DNA of 64,000 bases from Clostridiales bacterium UBA2432 (GCA_002342805.1 DDQW01000016.1:12469-76468), one strand, 5' to 3'; shown: positions 9,616-18,388, numbered from the stretch's first letter. Notes: a model not told the origin generated them from the sequence alone. Numbers and translations: made by a program.

Positions 9616-10146
9616 CTACTTTGAAGGATAATTTCGACTCTTGTATGGAATTTCTTCAACTCCATCTATATGGTTCAATTCCAATGCTATTACAAAAAAA
9701 TATCCCGACAATAAATTCATGAAGTCAATAAGTAAATTATCAACAAAATGCTTGCTTTCTTTGTAGCGATATAGCAAACGCACAAGGCCTTTAGCTTCAG
9801 CCCGTAAAACATGCGCTAAAGAAGCTCTTTTCGAACCACAGGGTAACACAAATTGTTCACAACGTCCTTTCGTTTCCTCATTCCAATAATCAACACGATT
9901 TTTTAACCATATCACTTCATCTTCTGTTAAGGTTAGCTTGGTACGCAAGGTCGGATTACTATGATAAATAAGTTCTTCGACCTTAATTAATTCCTCTCTA
10001 AGTTCAGGCTCATTACAATCTGCGATAAGCATTCCTGTCATACTTGCTACCTTATCTGTATATATTTCAAAATCGCAACGTAAGTCTTCGGATGCATCCG
10101 ATAAAAATGGATATGCTTCATAAGGACTTCTGTATATAATACTCAT
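9616..10146 (-). CDS. PduO-like ATP:cob(I)alamin adenosyltransferase
   Basis: 176 residues with the hallmarks of the PduO/EutT type of corrinoid adenosyltransferase: LPCGSKRASLAHVLRAEAKGLVRLLYR near 109-135 corresponds to the ATP-binding helix of PduO, and FMNLLSGYFFVIALE near 147-161 to its LNRLSDxLFVLAR helix, with Asp replaced by Gly. The enzyme transfers the adenosyl group of ATP to reduced cobalt, completing the coenzyme. N-terminal ATP-binding residues typical of PduO (TGDxGxT) are not seen, so it is a divergent member. AGAGG precedes the ATG. It sits between the importer ATPase gene and cbiA, which supports a corrinoid role. Confidence 0.72.
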   Translation of the reverse strand: MSIIYRSPYEAYPFLSDASEDLRCDFEIYTDKVASMTGMLIADCNEPELREELIKVEELIYHSNPTLRTKLTLTEDEVIWLKNRVDYWNEETKGRCEQFVLPCGSKRASLAHVLRAEAKGLVRLLYRYKESKHFVDNLLIDFMNLLSGYFFVIALELNHIDGVEEIPYKSRNYPSK

Positions 10147-10187
10147 TATTCTACCTCTTTTCCTGTTTTAATTTAGGCGGAAACCCC

Positions 10188-10955
10188 TTAATTAAATTTT
10201 TCCCAACGTTTATAGGATTCCACCATATACTCTACAATATCTATATCATATATATTTTTCAAGAATTCAGATGTAATTAAGTCATCGCTATGTCCAATTC
10301 CTTTAACGAGGCCTTCTTTCATAAACAACAAGTTATCCGAAAGTTGCATGGCTAGATTAATATCATGAAAAACGCCAATGACTTGATGCCCGTCTTTTTG
10401 GGACCATTCTTTCAGGTACTTTACCAGTCCGACTTGATGTTTCATGTCTAAGTGATTGGTCGGCTCATCCAGTAGGATCAAACGGGGTTCTTGAACCAAG
10501 GTATGTGCCAAAAAAACACGTTGCAGTTGCCCTCCTGAAAGACAATCAATCATTTGATCTTTAATGGACGTCAATTCCACTTCTTCCATACATTGCTCAA
10601 CAATGGCATAATCTTTTTCACCCGGCTTCTTAAACATAGATTTCTTAATATGTTGATAACGTCCCATCATGATTGTATCATACACGGAATATGGGAAATT
10701 CACCCTTGAAATCTGACTCATCACTGCAACACGTTTAGCGATATCTTTTCGTCGCATATCATGAATGGATTGACCGTCTAAGTCAAGGGTCCCTTTCGAT
10801 GGAATAAGTTTTGCTATGGCTCTTAAAAGGGTTGTTTTTCCACAACTATTCGGACCTAAAATACACAAGCTTTGTCCTTCCGAAAGGTCGAGACTAATAT
10901 CATGAATAACATCCATTCCATTATAACCTGCACTTACATTTTCTAGTTTAAGCAT
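10188..10955 (-). CDS. Corrinoid (FecCD/BtuCD-type) ABC transporter ATPase
   Basis: 255-residue ATPase with Walker A GPNSCGKTT near 35-43, signature LSGGQLQR, Walker B LILLDEPTNHLD and the switch histidine in GVFHDIN. The sequence falls in the iron-siderophore/vitamin B12/haem import group. It would power uptake through the adjacent permease, whose 3' end it overlaps by 8 bases. Position between the receptor/permease genes and B12 enzymes, all behind a cobalamin riboswitch, makes cobalamin or another corrinoid the likely cargo, rather than siderophore. Confidence 0.9.
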   Translation of the reverse strand: MLKLENVSAGYNGMDVIHDISLDLSEGQSLCILGPNSCGKTTLLRAIAKLIPSKGTLDLDGQSIHDMRRKDIAKRVAVMSQISRVNFPYSVYDTIMMGRYQHIKKSMFKKPGEKDYAIVEQCMEEVELTSIKDQMIDCLSGGQLQRVFLAHTLVQEPRLILLDEPTNHLDMKHQVGLVKYLKEWSQKDGHQVIGVFHDINLAMQLSDNLLFMKEGLVKGIGHSDDLITSEFLKNIYDIDIVEYMVESYKRWEKFN

Positions 10956-11985
10956 TTTTTTTGGTCACTCCCCTTCTGTTAAAATACACATACGCAAAGA
11001 AAGGCGCACCGATAAGGGTTGTCACAGCTCCAATCGGCAATTCAGACGGGGAAATAATGGTCCGTGAAACTAAATCTGCAATGGTCATAAAGGCACCACC
11101 AAACAGAGCTGACATCGGTAAGACAATACGATGGGATGCGCCATAAATTTTACGAACAACATGAGGAGCTATTAAATCAATAAAGCCAATAATTCCTACA
11201 AAGGCCACAGCTGTACCCGTAAGGAGAGCTGATGCTGTAATTAACACAATTTTCATACGTCGCATATCAATACCAACCGATATTGCTTGTTCTTCGCCAA
11301 AGGTCATAATATCAAGCTCCTGAGCAAAATACATCAAAAACAAAATTCCCGGAACAATAATCACAAATAAGACAAATACATGCCCCCATTTTATTGCAGA
11401 AAAACTACCCATCTGCCAAAAAATAATTTGTTCCAAATGCTCTTTTGATAATACAATCAATATCGTAAGTAATGAACTCACAAATAAAGACAAAACCATA
11501 CCTATTAAAATAATTGTTTGATTTTCCAAGCTTTTATCCAATTGCATAGCCATGGATATAGCGAGAAGGACGGTTCCAAGGCCAAATAAAAATCCAATCA
11601 TAGGCAATGAAAACTTACCAAGAAAAGGGATTGTCATGCCAAAAATGACCATCAAGGCCACCCCCAGGGAAGCTCCTGATGATACCCCTAATGTATAGGA
11701 GGATGCTAATGGATTTCTAAGTACAGATTGCATAACGGTTCCGGTCACGGCTAATGCGCCACCAACTAAAAAAGCCGCAACAGCTCTTGGAAGTCGAATC
11801 GTCCAAAAAATAGATACCATATTTGCTGAAAGGTCTTTTGGGAGTATCATCCCAAAAAGTTTATGACCAAAGATAGCAACTATATCCAATGCTTCGATGG
11901 CAACAGTTCCAAGTCCTGCTGCCACTATTAATATGAGGACACATAAAAAAACTGTTGACCACATTTTTATTTTTAATTGCTTCAT
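10948..11985 (-). CDS. Corrinoid ABC transporter permease, FecCD/BtuC family
   Basis: 345 residues, highly hydrophobic with about ten membrane helices. Typical BtuC/FecD features are visible: RLPRAVAAFLVGGALAVTGTVMQSVLRNPLASSYTLGVSSGASLGVA near 63-110 and the C-terminal GFIDLIAPHVVRKIYGASHRIVLPMSALFGGAFM segment that contacts the ATPase. It forms a homodimeric pore in the cytoplasmic membrane. The gene starts 6 bases after the receptor gene and overlaps the ATPase gene, so the three are one transcription unit. Confidence 0.92.
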   Translation of the reverse strand: MKQLKIKMWSTVFLCVLILIVAAGLGTVAIEALDIVAIFGHKLFGMILPKDLSANMVSIFWTIRLPRAVAAFLVGGALAVTGTVMQSVLRNPLASSYTLGVSSGASLGVALMVIFGMTIPFLGKFSLPMIGFLFGLGTVLLAISMAMQLDKSLENQTIILIGMVLSLFVSSLLTILIVLSKEHLEQIIFWQMGSFSAIKWGHVFVLFVIIVPGILFLMYFAQELDIMTFGEEQAISVGIDMRRMKIVLITASALLTGTAVAFVGIIGFIDLIAPHVVRKIYGASHRIVLPMSALFGGAFMTIADLVSRTIISPSELPIGAVTTLIGAPFFAYVYFNRRGVTKKNA

Positions 11986-11991
11986 TTTTTA

Positions 11992-12963
11992 TCACTTCAA
12001 TTCTGCATATTTTTCCGGATATACTACTTGTGCCATTTCTTCAAGTGCTTCAACAATATGATGATTGGATAAACTACTCTTGCCATTGTCTATATAATAC
12101 ACATCTTGATTTTGAATAGCTTTCATGTTTTCCCATCCTTCTCTTGCCAATATTTCTCCGACCGCGTCTTCAATATAATTTACACTAGTTAGTATGACAT
12201 CCGGATTTTCTGATATGGCGGCTTCTTCATTAACGGAAATCCAACCTTGCTCATTCTCAAATACATTCTTTGCACCAATCAATTCAATCATTTCATGTAA
12301 AAACGTGTTTTTACCAAAACTATAGATTGTCGGCAAGGCCGCAATTTCAAACATGACTGTTTTTTCTTCTTCGATTGTTGAACCAATGGCCGCTATTGCA
12401 TCAATGCGCTCTTGCATCGCTTCATTAATTTGTATGCCTTTTTCATGTTGGTCTAGACTGTCCGCAATAAATTGATTATCTTCTTTAACACCTTCAATGC
12501 TGGTGCTAGAAGGTATTGTCACAACACAAACACCCAAATCAATCAGTTGTTGAAAAGGATTATCCCCTTTGGCGGAACTCATACCTGATACAAACATAAT
12601 ATCGGGGTCAAGCGCTGCAAGCGCTTCTATATCCGGAGTCATCATATCAAACTGTGGCAGTTCATCAAGGCCTTCAACATATTTTGGAGACTGTGTATCT
12701 ACTGCAACAACTTTATCTAACAATCCAATTTCATCAATAACTTGTGTTATGGAAGGTGCGAAGGAAATAAGACGCTGGGCATCTTCCGGAATCTCTATTG
12801 AATTACCTGCACGATCTATGGTCGGACGGGTGATTTCATCAACTTGTACTTCAATTGCTTTTTGATCTTCCACCTCAGTTTCTGGTGACCTTGTTGAACA
12901 TGCAGTTAAGGTGAACATTAATATCAGTAGTATCATTGTGGATATTTTCATAAAATTTTTCAT
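11992..12963 (-). CDS. Corrinoid ABC transporter substrate-binding lipoprotein, BtuF-like
   Basis: 323 residues with a lipoprotein signal ending in the lipobox LTAC (Cys22). The mature part is a class III binding protein: RLISFAPSITQVIDEIGLLDKVVAVD near 64-89, DMMTPDIEALAALDPDIMFVSG, and the C-terminal half with ISENPDVILTS. Glutamates for docking on the permease are expected in each lobe. GAGGAAAACACG precedes the ATG. As the first importer gene after cbiK under a cobalamin riboswitch it most likely binds cobalamin or a precursor; a siderophore ligand is the alternative. Confidence 0.88.
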   Translation of the reverse strand: MKNFMKISTMILLILMFTLTACSTRSPETEVEDQKAIEVQVDEITRPTIDRAGNSIEIPEDAQRLISFAPSITQVIDEIGLLDKVVAVDTQSPKYVEGLDELPQFDMMTPDIEALAALDPDIMFVSGMSSAKGDNPFQQLIDLGVCVVTIPSSTSIEGVKEDNQFIADSLDQHEKGIQINEAMQERIDAIAAIGSTIEEEKTVMFEIAALPTIYSFGKNTFLHEMIELIGAKNVFENEQGWISVNEEAAISENPDVILTSVNYIEDAVGEILAREGWENMKAIQNQDVYYIDNGKSSLSNHHIVEALEEMAQVVYPEKYAELK

Positions 12964-13002
12964 CGTGTTTTCCTCTTTCTCTTGTCAATTGCCTCACGTA
13001 AA

Positions 13003-13782
13003 TTAAATATGTGAAAATTCGTCTTGAAATTGTTGTAAATAATAGTTTCTGATTTCTTCAATCTCGCCTAATCCAACCGGATGACAGATGACCGAATATC
13101 CTTCTTCCTCCAAAAGTGTCTTCCATGAATCTCGTTTGCCCATCATGTCATTCATCACATGATCTCCTGCAACAAATAATAAGGGAATCAGTTGAACTGA
13201 ATGCACCTTAATGGCTTTGAGTTTTTTAATCACTTCTTCTAGGCCATTCTCAATTGTTCCGACAATCACCGGAAGATCTTCTTGACACGCCACATCTTCT
13301 ATAGCTTCATATTGCTGGTGGGCAATATGGTCTGTGCCATGACCCATGAATACATATCTTGTTTTTTCCTCATTTAAGCCATAGTGTTTTTTAAGTATAT
13401 GCAGGATTGTTGTCATGTCATTTTTAGGAGATAATAAGGCTCTCCCAAGGAAAATTTTGACTTTAGTCTCTCTTTTACATACGTCGTCTATAGCTTCCAC
13501 AATCCGATGGTATTCATGTCCCGGCAAAAGATGGGTTGGTTGAAGATAAATCTCACGACATCCTTCTTCTATCATGGTCTCGATTGCCTCTTTGGGAGAA
13601 AAGATAACTTGCCCCTCTTCTTCCATTTTCTTTCGAACATATCCTGAAGTAAATGCTTGAATCACATTAACATCTTCATATGTCTCTTGAAACAATTCAA
13701 AAAGCGGCTCAATACATTTTTCTCTAGCACTTGCTTTTGCTGTTCCGTAACTCACAATAATAATCGCTTTTTTCAACTTCAT
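13003..13782 (-). CDS. cbiK: Sirohydrochlorin cobaltochelatase (anaerobic)
   Basis: CbiK inserts Co(II) into sirohydrochlorin (or its precorrin-2 form) at the start of the anaerobic B12 branch. The ATG at 13782 is preferred: AAGGAGG lies six bases upstream and MKLKKAIIIVSYGTA is the normal N-terminus, whereas the longer frame starts 16 codons earlier past the ribosome site. The 259-residue length fits the family. Metal-binding histidines are expected in YLQPTHLLPGHEYHRI and in FVAGDHVMNDMMG, both present. It is the first gene after the riboswitch terminator, so its expression is directly exposed to cobalamin control. No N-terminal export signal remains with this start, so it is cytoplasmic. 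Confidence 0.92.
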   Translation of the reverse strand: MKLKKAIIIVSYGTAKASAREKCIEPLFELFQETYEDVNVIQAFTSGYVRKKMEEEGQVIFSPKEAIETMIEEGCREIYLQPTHLLPGHEYHRIVEAIDDVCKRETKVKIFLGRALLSPKNDMTTILHILKKHYGLNEEKTRYVFMGHGTDHIAHQQYEAIEDVACQEDLPVIVGTIENGLEEVIKKLKAIKVHSVQLIPLLFVAGDHVMNDMMGKRDSWKTLLEEEGYSVICHPVGLGEIEEIRNYYLQQFQDEFSHI

Positions 13783-13850
13783 GATCATCCTCCTTGAAAT
13801 AATTGACCTCAAGTGAGAAAAATTCAACAAAATTTCCTATAATAGCGCAT

Positions 13851-13892
13851 AAAAAAACTGACGCTATGAAAACGTCAGACTTATCTCGTCAG
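13851..13892 (-). terminator. Intrinsic terminator / expression platform of cobalamin riboswitch
   Basis: On the minus strand CTGACG (13878-13873), a nine-base loop, CGTCAG (13863-13858) and seven T (13857-13851) form a classic terminator upstream of cbiK. A second CTGACG lies at 13892-13887 and could pair with the same CGTCAG, offering an alternative fold. Confidence 0.85.
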
Positions 13893-13936
13893 AAAATAAT
13901 GTCACGTTCTCCATCGCTCGTAGAGGTTTAGTGTAA

Positions 13937-14095
13937 TCATACAGGCAAGTATTCTGACTCTGGTTCATCAGACAATGCGCCTTCCCGAGTTACCAGTGGC
14001 ATCTTGCATTGTCCTCCCCATTACAGCGGCGGGACCGTAGAGGATTTTCACCTCTTTCCAGTTTAATCAATTCAACACCTTGAATTGAACCATGT
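13937..14095 (-). ncRNA. Cobalamin riboswitch aptamer
   Basis: The minus strand carries the conserved core: GGTGAAAATCC near 14052-14042, GTCCCGCCGCTGTAATGGG near 14035-14017, GATGCCACTGG near 14003-13993, CGGGAAGGCG near 13987-13978, and the B12 box AGTCAGAATACTTGCCTGT at 13958-13940. Outer pairing of TTCAATTCAAGG with the downstream side is less clear. Coenzyme B12 binding would favour the terminator at 13851-13878 and turn the cbiK-importer-cbiA operon off. Confidence 0.95.
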
Positions 14096-14105
14096 ATTTA
14101 ATGTT

Positions 14106-14134
14106 ATTCTAGCATTCATATGAACTTACGTCAA
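14106..14134 (-). promoter_or_regulatory. Promoter of the corrinoid operon
   Basis: TTGACG (14134-14129) and TAGAAT (14111-14106) are 17 bases apart on the minus strand, placing transcription start near 14098, directly at the 5' side of the riboswitch. The -35 contains the TGA stop codon of the methyltransferase gene. Confidence 0.8.
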
Positions 14135-14784
14135 CTAGAACTATGTTTCATGCTAATATATCGCACATCATTTGTATATACAATCTCAAATCCAACTGAT
14201 TGGGCTATATAGGCCATTGTTTTTATCGTGAAGAACGAGATATGACTCCGGTCACGCATATAGTGCCAATTAATAAAGTCCCCGCTTGCTTGGGGATGAA
14301 ACTGTGTCATTATAGCCAAGACACCACCCGGTTTAAGTAAGGACTTAAAAAGTTTAAAGTACTCGATAGGATTTCTCAAATGTTCAACAACTTCTGTTGA
14401 CGTGATCAAATCATATTGCTTCCCTTGATAGACGGGATTCGGCGAATAAAACTTATCATAGATATCCATAGTATAGCCATAATCACCTTCCAAGATTTGT
14501 GCTAGGACCGGAGACGGTCCACTCCCAAAATCTAATCCTTCTCTCCCTTTCGACGCATAATCAACAATTGCACTGTCAATAAAGTTCTTAAAATAGTCAA
14601 CATATCTAGGATCTTCAATTGAATTATTATGTCCTTCATAGATTTTTAGTTCTGCTTCTTTGGATATAAGGTGTTCTTGGTCTTTAAAAATATAATCACA
14701 AGATTGGCACCAATAGTAATCAGCAATTTTGGGGTGTCGAAGTAACTGTGTTTCTCCACCACATAATAAACAACTTGGACTCAT
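14131..14784 (-). CDS. Class I SAM methyltransferase with N-terminal zinc-ribbon motif
   Basis: 217 residues. CLLC (5-8) and CQSC (26-29) form a probable zinc ribbon, followed by a Rossmann methyltransferase domain: GLDFGSGPSPVLAQIL is motif I, YDLITSTEVVEHLRNP the post-motif typical of the Methyltransf_23 group, and LLKPGGVLAIMTQ the fourth strand region. The same zinc-ribbon plus methyltransferase architecture is seen in small-molecule and cell-surface sugar methylases. Its ATG overlaps the stop of the GGDEF gene (14781-14784), so it is translationally coupled to a signalling protein; why is unclear. Substrate unknown. Confidence 0.8.
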   Translation of the reverse strand: MSPSCLLCGGETQLLRHPKIADYYWCQSCDYIFKDQEHLISKEAELKIYEGHNNSIEDPRYVDYFKNFIDSAIVDYASKGREGLDFGSGPSPVLAQILEGDYGYTMDIYDKFYSPNPVYQGKQYDLITSTEVVEHLRNPIEYFKLFKSLLKPGGVLAIMTQFHPQASGDFINWHYMRDRSHISFFTIKTMAYIAQSVGFEIVYTNDVRYISMKHSSS

Positions 14785-16424
14785 TTTTCTTCCTTTCCAT
14801 AAAAAACTACTCGATTTCTACCTTGCTCTTTGGCTTCATATAAGGCTTGATCTGCCTGGTCAATAATCTGGAGGACTTCACTGTCATGATTGTCAACAAC
14901 AAAGGCACCAATACTTATGGTTAAACAGCGTTTTTCTCCATCAAGGTTATATTCTAGTTTTAGTGCTTCCACACGCTTACGCATATACTCAGCCAGAGCC
15001 TTTGCTTTGTCAAGACTTTTTATTTTTGCAATAACTACAAACTCTTCCCCACCAAATCGTCCGACAAAATAATCTTTACAGGGGATTTTTTTTAGAACTT
15101 CTGCAACTTCTTTCAAGCAAACGTCGCCTTGGATATGTCCTAAAGAATCATTATATGCTTTAAAATAGTCAATATCAATCATATAAACAGCAACAAGCTT
15201 TGATGTATTCCCATCATTTCTCACCAAAAATTCCGAATAGTGATGATGAATTCCTCGACGATTATAGGTTTTGGTCAATTCATCCAACATACTATCATTC
15301 ATTAGCTTAACATTTTTATGTTTTATTTCTTCTAATTCTTTATTGATATAAATAACGTCTTTACGTAGTTTTCGGGTCACTTCGCGAATTTGTCGATGAT
15401 CCTTTTTATCCTTGCTATGCTCAAGCTCTAAGGATAAGATTTCTAATTTCTGGGACAGATTTGATGCTTCCATTTCTTTTTCCTTCATTGAAAAAAACTT
15501 ATAATATTTTAAGGCTTCTTTATAGTCATCTGTTTTTTCATAATAATCCGATAAAACTTTGTAGATTAAACTTATTTTTGAATCAAGTTGTAATTCTACG
15601 GCATCTTTTAAAGCTTCTTGTAAGTAGTCCAATGGATTCTTACCTAGTATTTCGCAAAGTTCTGCTTGATTTATTAACAACTCAATTTTAAAGAATTTAT
15701 TGTCTATTTCATTATATTTTTCTTGTGCAATTTGGTAGTGCTTCTCGGCCAATTGATATTTCTCTGCTTGAATCATTGCCCGTCCTAGTTTTGTCTCTGT
15801 TTCGCCAATGAGAATAATATTATTATGTTTTATAGCTAGTTCATGGGATTTATGGATATGTTCAAGGGACCTATCATAGTTTTTCATTAAAAAATAGATT
15901 TCACCAATATTTAGATAAATCGATGCCGCATTTAATTCTAGTTGGGGATCTTGAATATACTTTATCGTCATCTCAAGTGCGTCTGTATAATAGATTAAGG
16001 CTTTTTCATATTCTTTTGCTTCGCGATAGACTTCGCCAATATTGTTAACAACAGAAGAATACATATTGGGATCATTCACTTCCTCCGACAAGTTTAAGGC
16101 GATAGTAAAATTTTCTAAGGCACTTGCATAATCCCCATAATAAAAATATATAATACCAATAATATTTCGAGTTTTCATAATGCCAAGCTGATCGCTAATC
16201 AATTCAAAAAGATCTAAACCTTTTAGCGCACTTGATAAGCCATTAACATAATCCGACATGACGCGACACGCAAGCGCCATGAAAAAATATGCCTGGGCTT
16301 GATCTGATTTTGATCTATATGTAATTGCAAGTTTTAAAGCCATTTCTGCATTTTCATATGCCAGCTTTGGTTGGCTATGTGCATACGTTCTAGCTTCTTC
16401 GATATAATCATCTATCTTCTTCAT
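14781..16424 (-). CDS. TPR-containing diguanylate cyclase (GGDEF)
   Basis: 547 residues. Residues about 1-300 are tetratricopeptide repeats (YASALENFTIALNLSEEVNDPNMYSSVVNNIGEVYREAKEYEKALIYYTDAL and similar), then a charged coiled coil at about 305-365, then a GGDEF domain to the end with the active site GRFGGEEF. It should make cyclic di-GMP in the cytosol, with the TPR part sensing a protein partner. The inhibitory RxxD site normally five residues before GGEEF is replaced by CKDY, so feedback inhibition is probably lost. No membrane segment is visible. It is coupled to the methyltransferase gene by an ATGA overlap. Confidence 0.9.
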   Translation of the reverse strand: MKKIDDYIEEARTYAHSQPKLAYENAEMALKLAITYRSKSDQAQAYFFMALACRVMSDYVNGLSSALKGLDLFELISDQLGIMKTRNIIGIIYFYYGDYASALENFTIALNLSEEVNDPNMYSSVVNNIGEVYREAKEYEKALIYYTDALEMTIKYIQDPQLELNAASIYLNIGEIYFLMKNYDRSLEHIHKSHELAIKHNNIILIGETETKLGRAMIQAEKYQLAEKHYQIAQEKYNEIDNKFFKIELLINQAELCEILGKNPLDYLQEALKDAVELQLDSKISLIYKVLSDYYEKTDDYKEALKYYKFFSMKEKEMEASNLSQKLEILSLELEHSKDKKDHRQIREVTRKLRKDVIYINKELEEIKHKNVKLMNDSMLDELTKTYNRRGIHHHYSEFLVRNDGNTSKLVAVYMIDIDYFKAYNDSLGHIQGDVCLKEVAEVLKKIPCKDYFVGRFGGEEFVVIAKIKSLDKAKALAEYMRKRVEALKLEYNLDGEKRCLTISIGAFVVDNHDSEVLQIIDQADQALYEAKEQGRNRVVFYGKEEK

Positions 16425-16500
16425 GTTATTGCTTCCTTTACATATAACTAAACTAGTTTAATTATACCATTAATCATCTGATTTGCGTATATATTACCAG

Positions 16501-16545
16501 AAAAAAATAGGACTATCGACTAAAATTTCAGTCGATAGTCCTATT
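16501..16545 (-). terminator. Intrinsic terminator after the betaine transporter operon
   Basis: A perfect stem pairs 16507-16521 with 16530-16544 around an eight-base loop; on the minus strand it is followed by seven T (16507-16501). It ends immediately after the busR stop codon. Confidence 0.9.
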
Positions 16546-16546
16546 A

Positions 16547-17185
16547 TTATTGTTCATCTTCCATTTGCTGGCGCATATATTCACCCAAACGTATACTTGA
16601 CTGAGGATCACCAACATATAAGAGTCGGTCATCAAGTTTAATGGTATCCTTGAGTGAAGGAGATAATATGGTTCGTCCCTCACGACGAATACCGACGACT
16701 GTTGCTCCGGTATTTTCCCATATCTTTAATTCTTCAATCGATTTTTCAAATTGTTCACAGTCAAATGCTAAATGATAGTCATGAACGACCACCTGTTCAA
16801 CATTTTTAAAGCGACTTGAATAATCAACAATTGAATTTACGGTCTGATTCATTTTCTTCTCAATCGCGTCTCGCTGTGCCAAGAGTTCCATCAGATCTTC
16901 TTTTAATTCGTTAATACTGGCACGTATTGTATATACTTCGATGAATTCTTCAGCTTTTTGGCTAGACGCAACATAAATTCCGGTACCATGTTCTACCGTT
17001 ACAATATTCATTTCCTCTAAAAGGCCCATTGATTTACGAATCGTTTCCGGAGACACACTATATTCTCCGGCAAAGGTCGTTCGCCCACTAATTTTTTGGC
17101 CCTCTTTTAGTTCACCTTTCACAATACGGCCGGCCACATCCATGGCTACTCGCATATAAATCGGTTCACTATTTTTTTTTGCCAT
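16547..17185 (-). CDS. busR: BusR-like c-di-AMP-responsive repressor of osmolyte uptake
   Basis: 212 residues in the order known for BusR: a GntR-type winged helix at 1-75 (EGQKISGRTTFAGEYSVSPETIRKSMGLLEEMNIVTVEHGTGIYV), a long helical segment at about 80-125 predicted to form the coiled coil, and a C-terminal RCK_C/TrkA-C domain at about 130-205 (GATVVGIRREGRTILSPSLKDTIKLDDRLLYVGD) that binds c-di-AMP in the streptococcal and lactococcal proteins. BusR represses the BusA/OpuA glycine betaine importer when c-di-AMP is high. Here it is the last gene of exactly that operon, 21 bases after the ATPase gene, giving autoregulation. A matching bipartite site covers the operon promoter. Confidence 0.88.
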   Translation of the reverse strand: MAKKNSEPIYMRVAMDVAGRIVKGELKEGQKISGRTTFAGEYSVSPETIRKSMGLLEEMNIVTVEHGTGIYVASSQKAEEFIEVYTIRASINELKEDLMELLAQRDAIEKKMNQTVNSIVDYSSRFKNVEQVVVHDYHLAFDCEQFEKSIEELKIWENTGATVVGIRREGRTILSPSLKDTIKLDDRLLYVGDPQSSIRLGEYMRQQMEDEQ

Positions 17186-17206
17186 CTGGGTGCCTCCTCA
17201 AAATTC

Positions 17207-18388
17207 CTAATGAGATAAAGCAGATACAACATCTTCATTACTGATGACACCACGTAAACGTTGTTTTTTATCAATAACAGCAATATCATAATCGCTTTCA
17301 TTTAACTTAGCAAAGGTATCAAACACAAATGCATTTCGGTTAATCGCTTCGTGATCTTCAATGACAAATGCATCGATAGTTTGACCCGGATTTTCTTCCA
17401 ATGTTTTTTGTTCAACATACCCTTCAAGTTCATTATTACTATTAACAACATAACAAAAATCTCGCTCTTTATCTTTAAGTTGTGAATTAATTGCATCAGA
17501 AGTATCACCTAAATGCGCTAATACAATTGGCTCGCGCATAATTGTTTTTACTTTTAATATTCTGGATTTATCCACATCTTCGATAAAACTTTTCACATAA
17601 TCGTCAGCAGGATTTTCAAAAAATTCATCCGGCTTACCGACTTGCACAAGTTCGCCATCTTTTAACAAGGCTACACGATCTCCTAGTTTAAAGGCTTCAT
17701 TCATATCGTGAGTAATGAAAATAATCGTCTTGTCCATATAATCTTCAATACTTAACAATTCTTTTTGCATATCTCGGCGAATCAAAGGATCTAGTGCACT
17801 AAAAGGCTCATCCATTAGTAAAATCTCAGGCTCATTTGTTAAGGCTCTTGCGAGTCCGACACGTTGCTTCATACCGCCACTAAGTTGATGGGGATAATAT
17901 TGTTCCCAGCCTTCAAGACCAACAAGTCGAATTGCTTCTTGTGCCTTTTCTACTCGTACCGAAGGTTCCACATCTTGGACTTCCAAGCCATATTCCACAT
18001 TATCCATAACCGTACGATGACTTAATAAACCGAAATGTTGAAAAACCATTGCTACTTTTTTTCGTCTAAGTTGTCGTAACTGATCTTTATTATAGTTACA
18101 AATGTTATCTCCGTCAATAAGCAACTCTCCACGGGTTGGTACATTAAGCATATTCATACATCGTATTAATGAAGATTTTCCACTACCAGACAATCCCACA
18201 ATGACGAACATTTCACCCTCTTCAATATCAAGGCTTACATTATTAACTCCAACGGCTAATCCTGTTTTTTCTCGAATTTCTTGTATTGACATACCGTCAT
18301 CAAGCATTTTTAGCGCGCGTTCTTTCTTCTTTCCGAACACTAACGTCAAATTTTTGATTTCAACTTTATTCTTAGCCAGTTTACTCAC
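17207..18388 (-). CDS. opuAA: Glycine betaine/proline ABC transporter ATPase with CBS domains
   Basis: 393 residues. The ATPase domain has the long N-terminal extension typical of ProV/OpuAA (ALKMLDDGMSIQEIREKTGLAVGVNNVSLDI), Walker A GLSGSGKSS, Q-loop VFQHFGLL, signature LSGGMKQRVGLARAL and Walker B ILLMDEPFSALD. From about 275 to the end lie two CBS motifs, which in this family sense ionic strength or c-di-AMP. It powers osmoprotectant uptake. It overlaps the permease gene by 8 bases. Confidence 0.93.
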   Translation of the reverse strand: MSKLAKNKVEIKNLTLVFGKKKERALKMLDDGMSIQEIREKTGLAVGVNNVSLDIEEGEMFVIVGLSGSGKSSLIRCMNMLNVPTRGELLIDGDNICNYNKDQLRQLRRKKVAMVFQHFGLLSHRTVMDNVEYGLEVQDVEPSVRVEKAQEAIRLVGLEGWEQYYPHQLSGGMKQRVGLARALTNEPEILLMDEPFSALDPLIRRDMQKELLSIEDYMDKTIIFITHDMNEAFKLGDRVALLKDGELVQVGKPDEFFENPADDYVKSFIEDVDKSRILKVKTIMREPIVLAHLGDTSDAINSQLKDKERDFCYVVNSNNELEGYVEQKTLEENPGQTIDAFVIEDHEAINRNAFVFDTFAKLNESDYDIAVIDKKQRLRGVISNEDVVSALSH

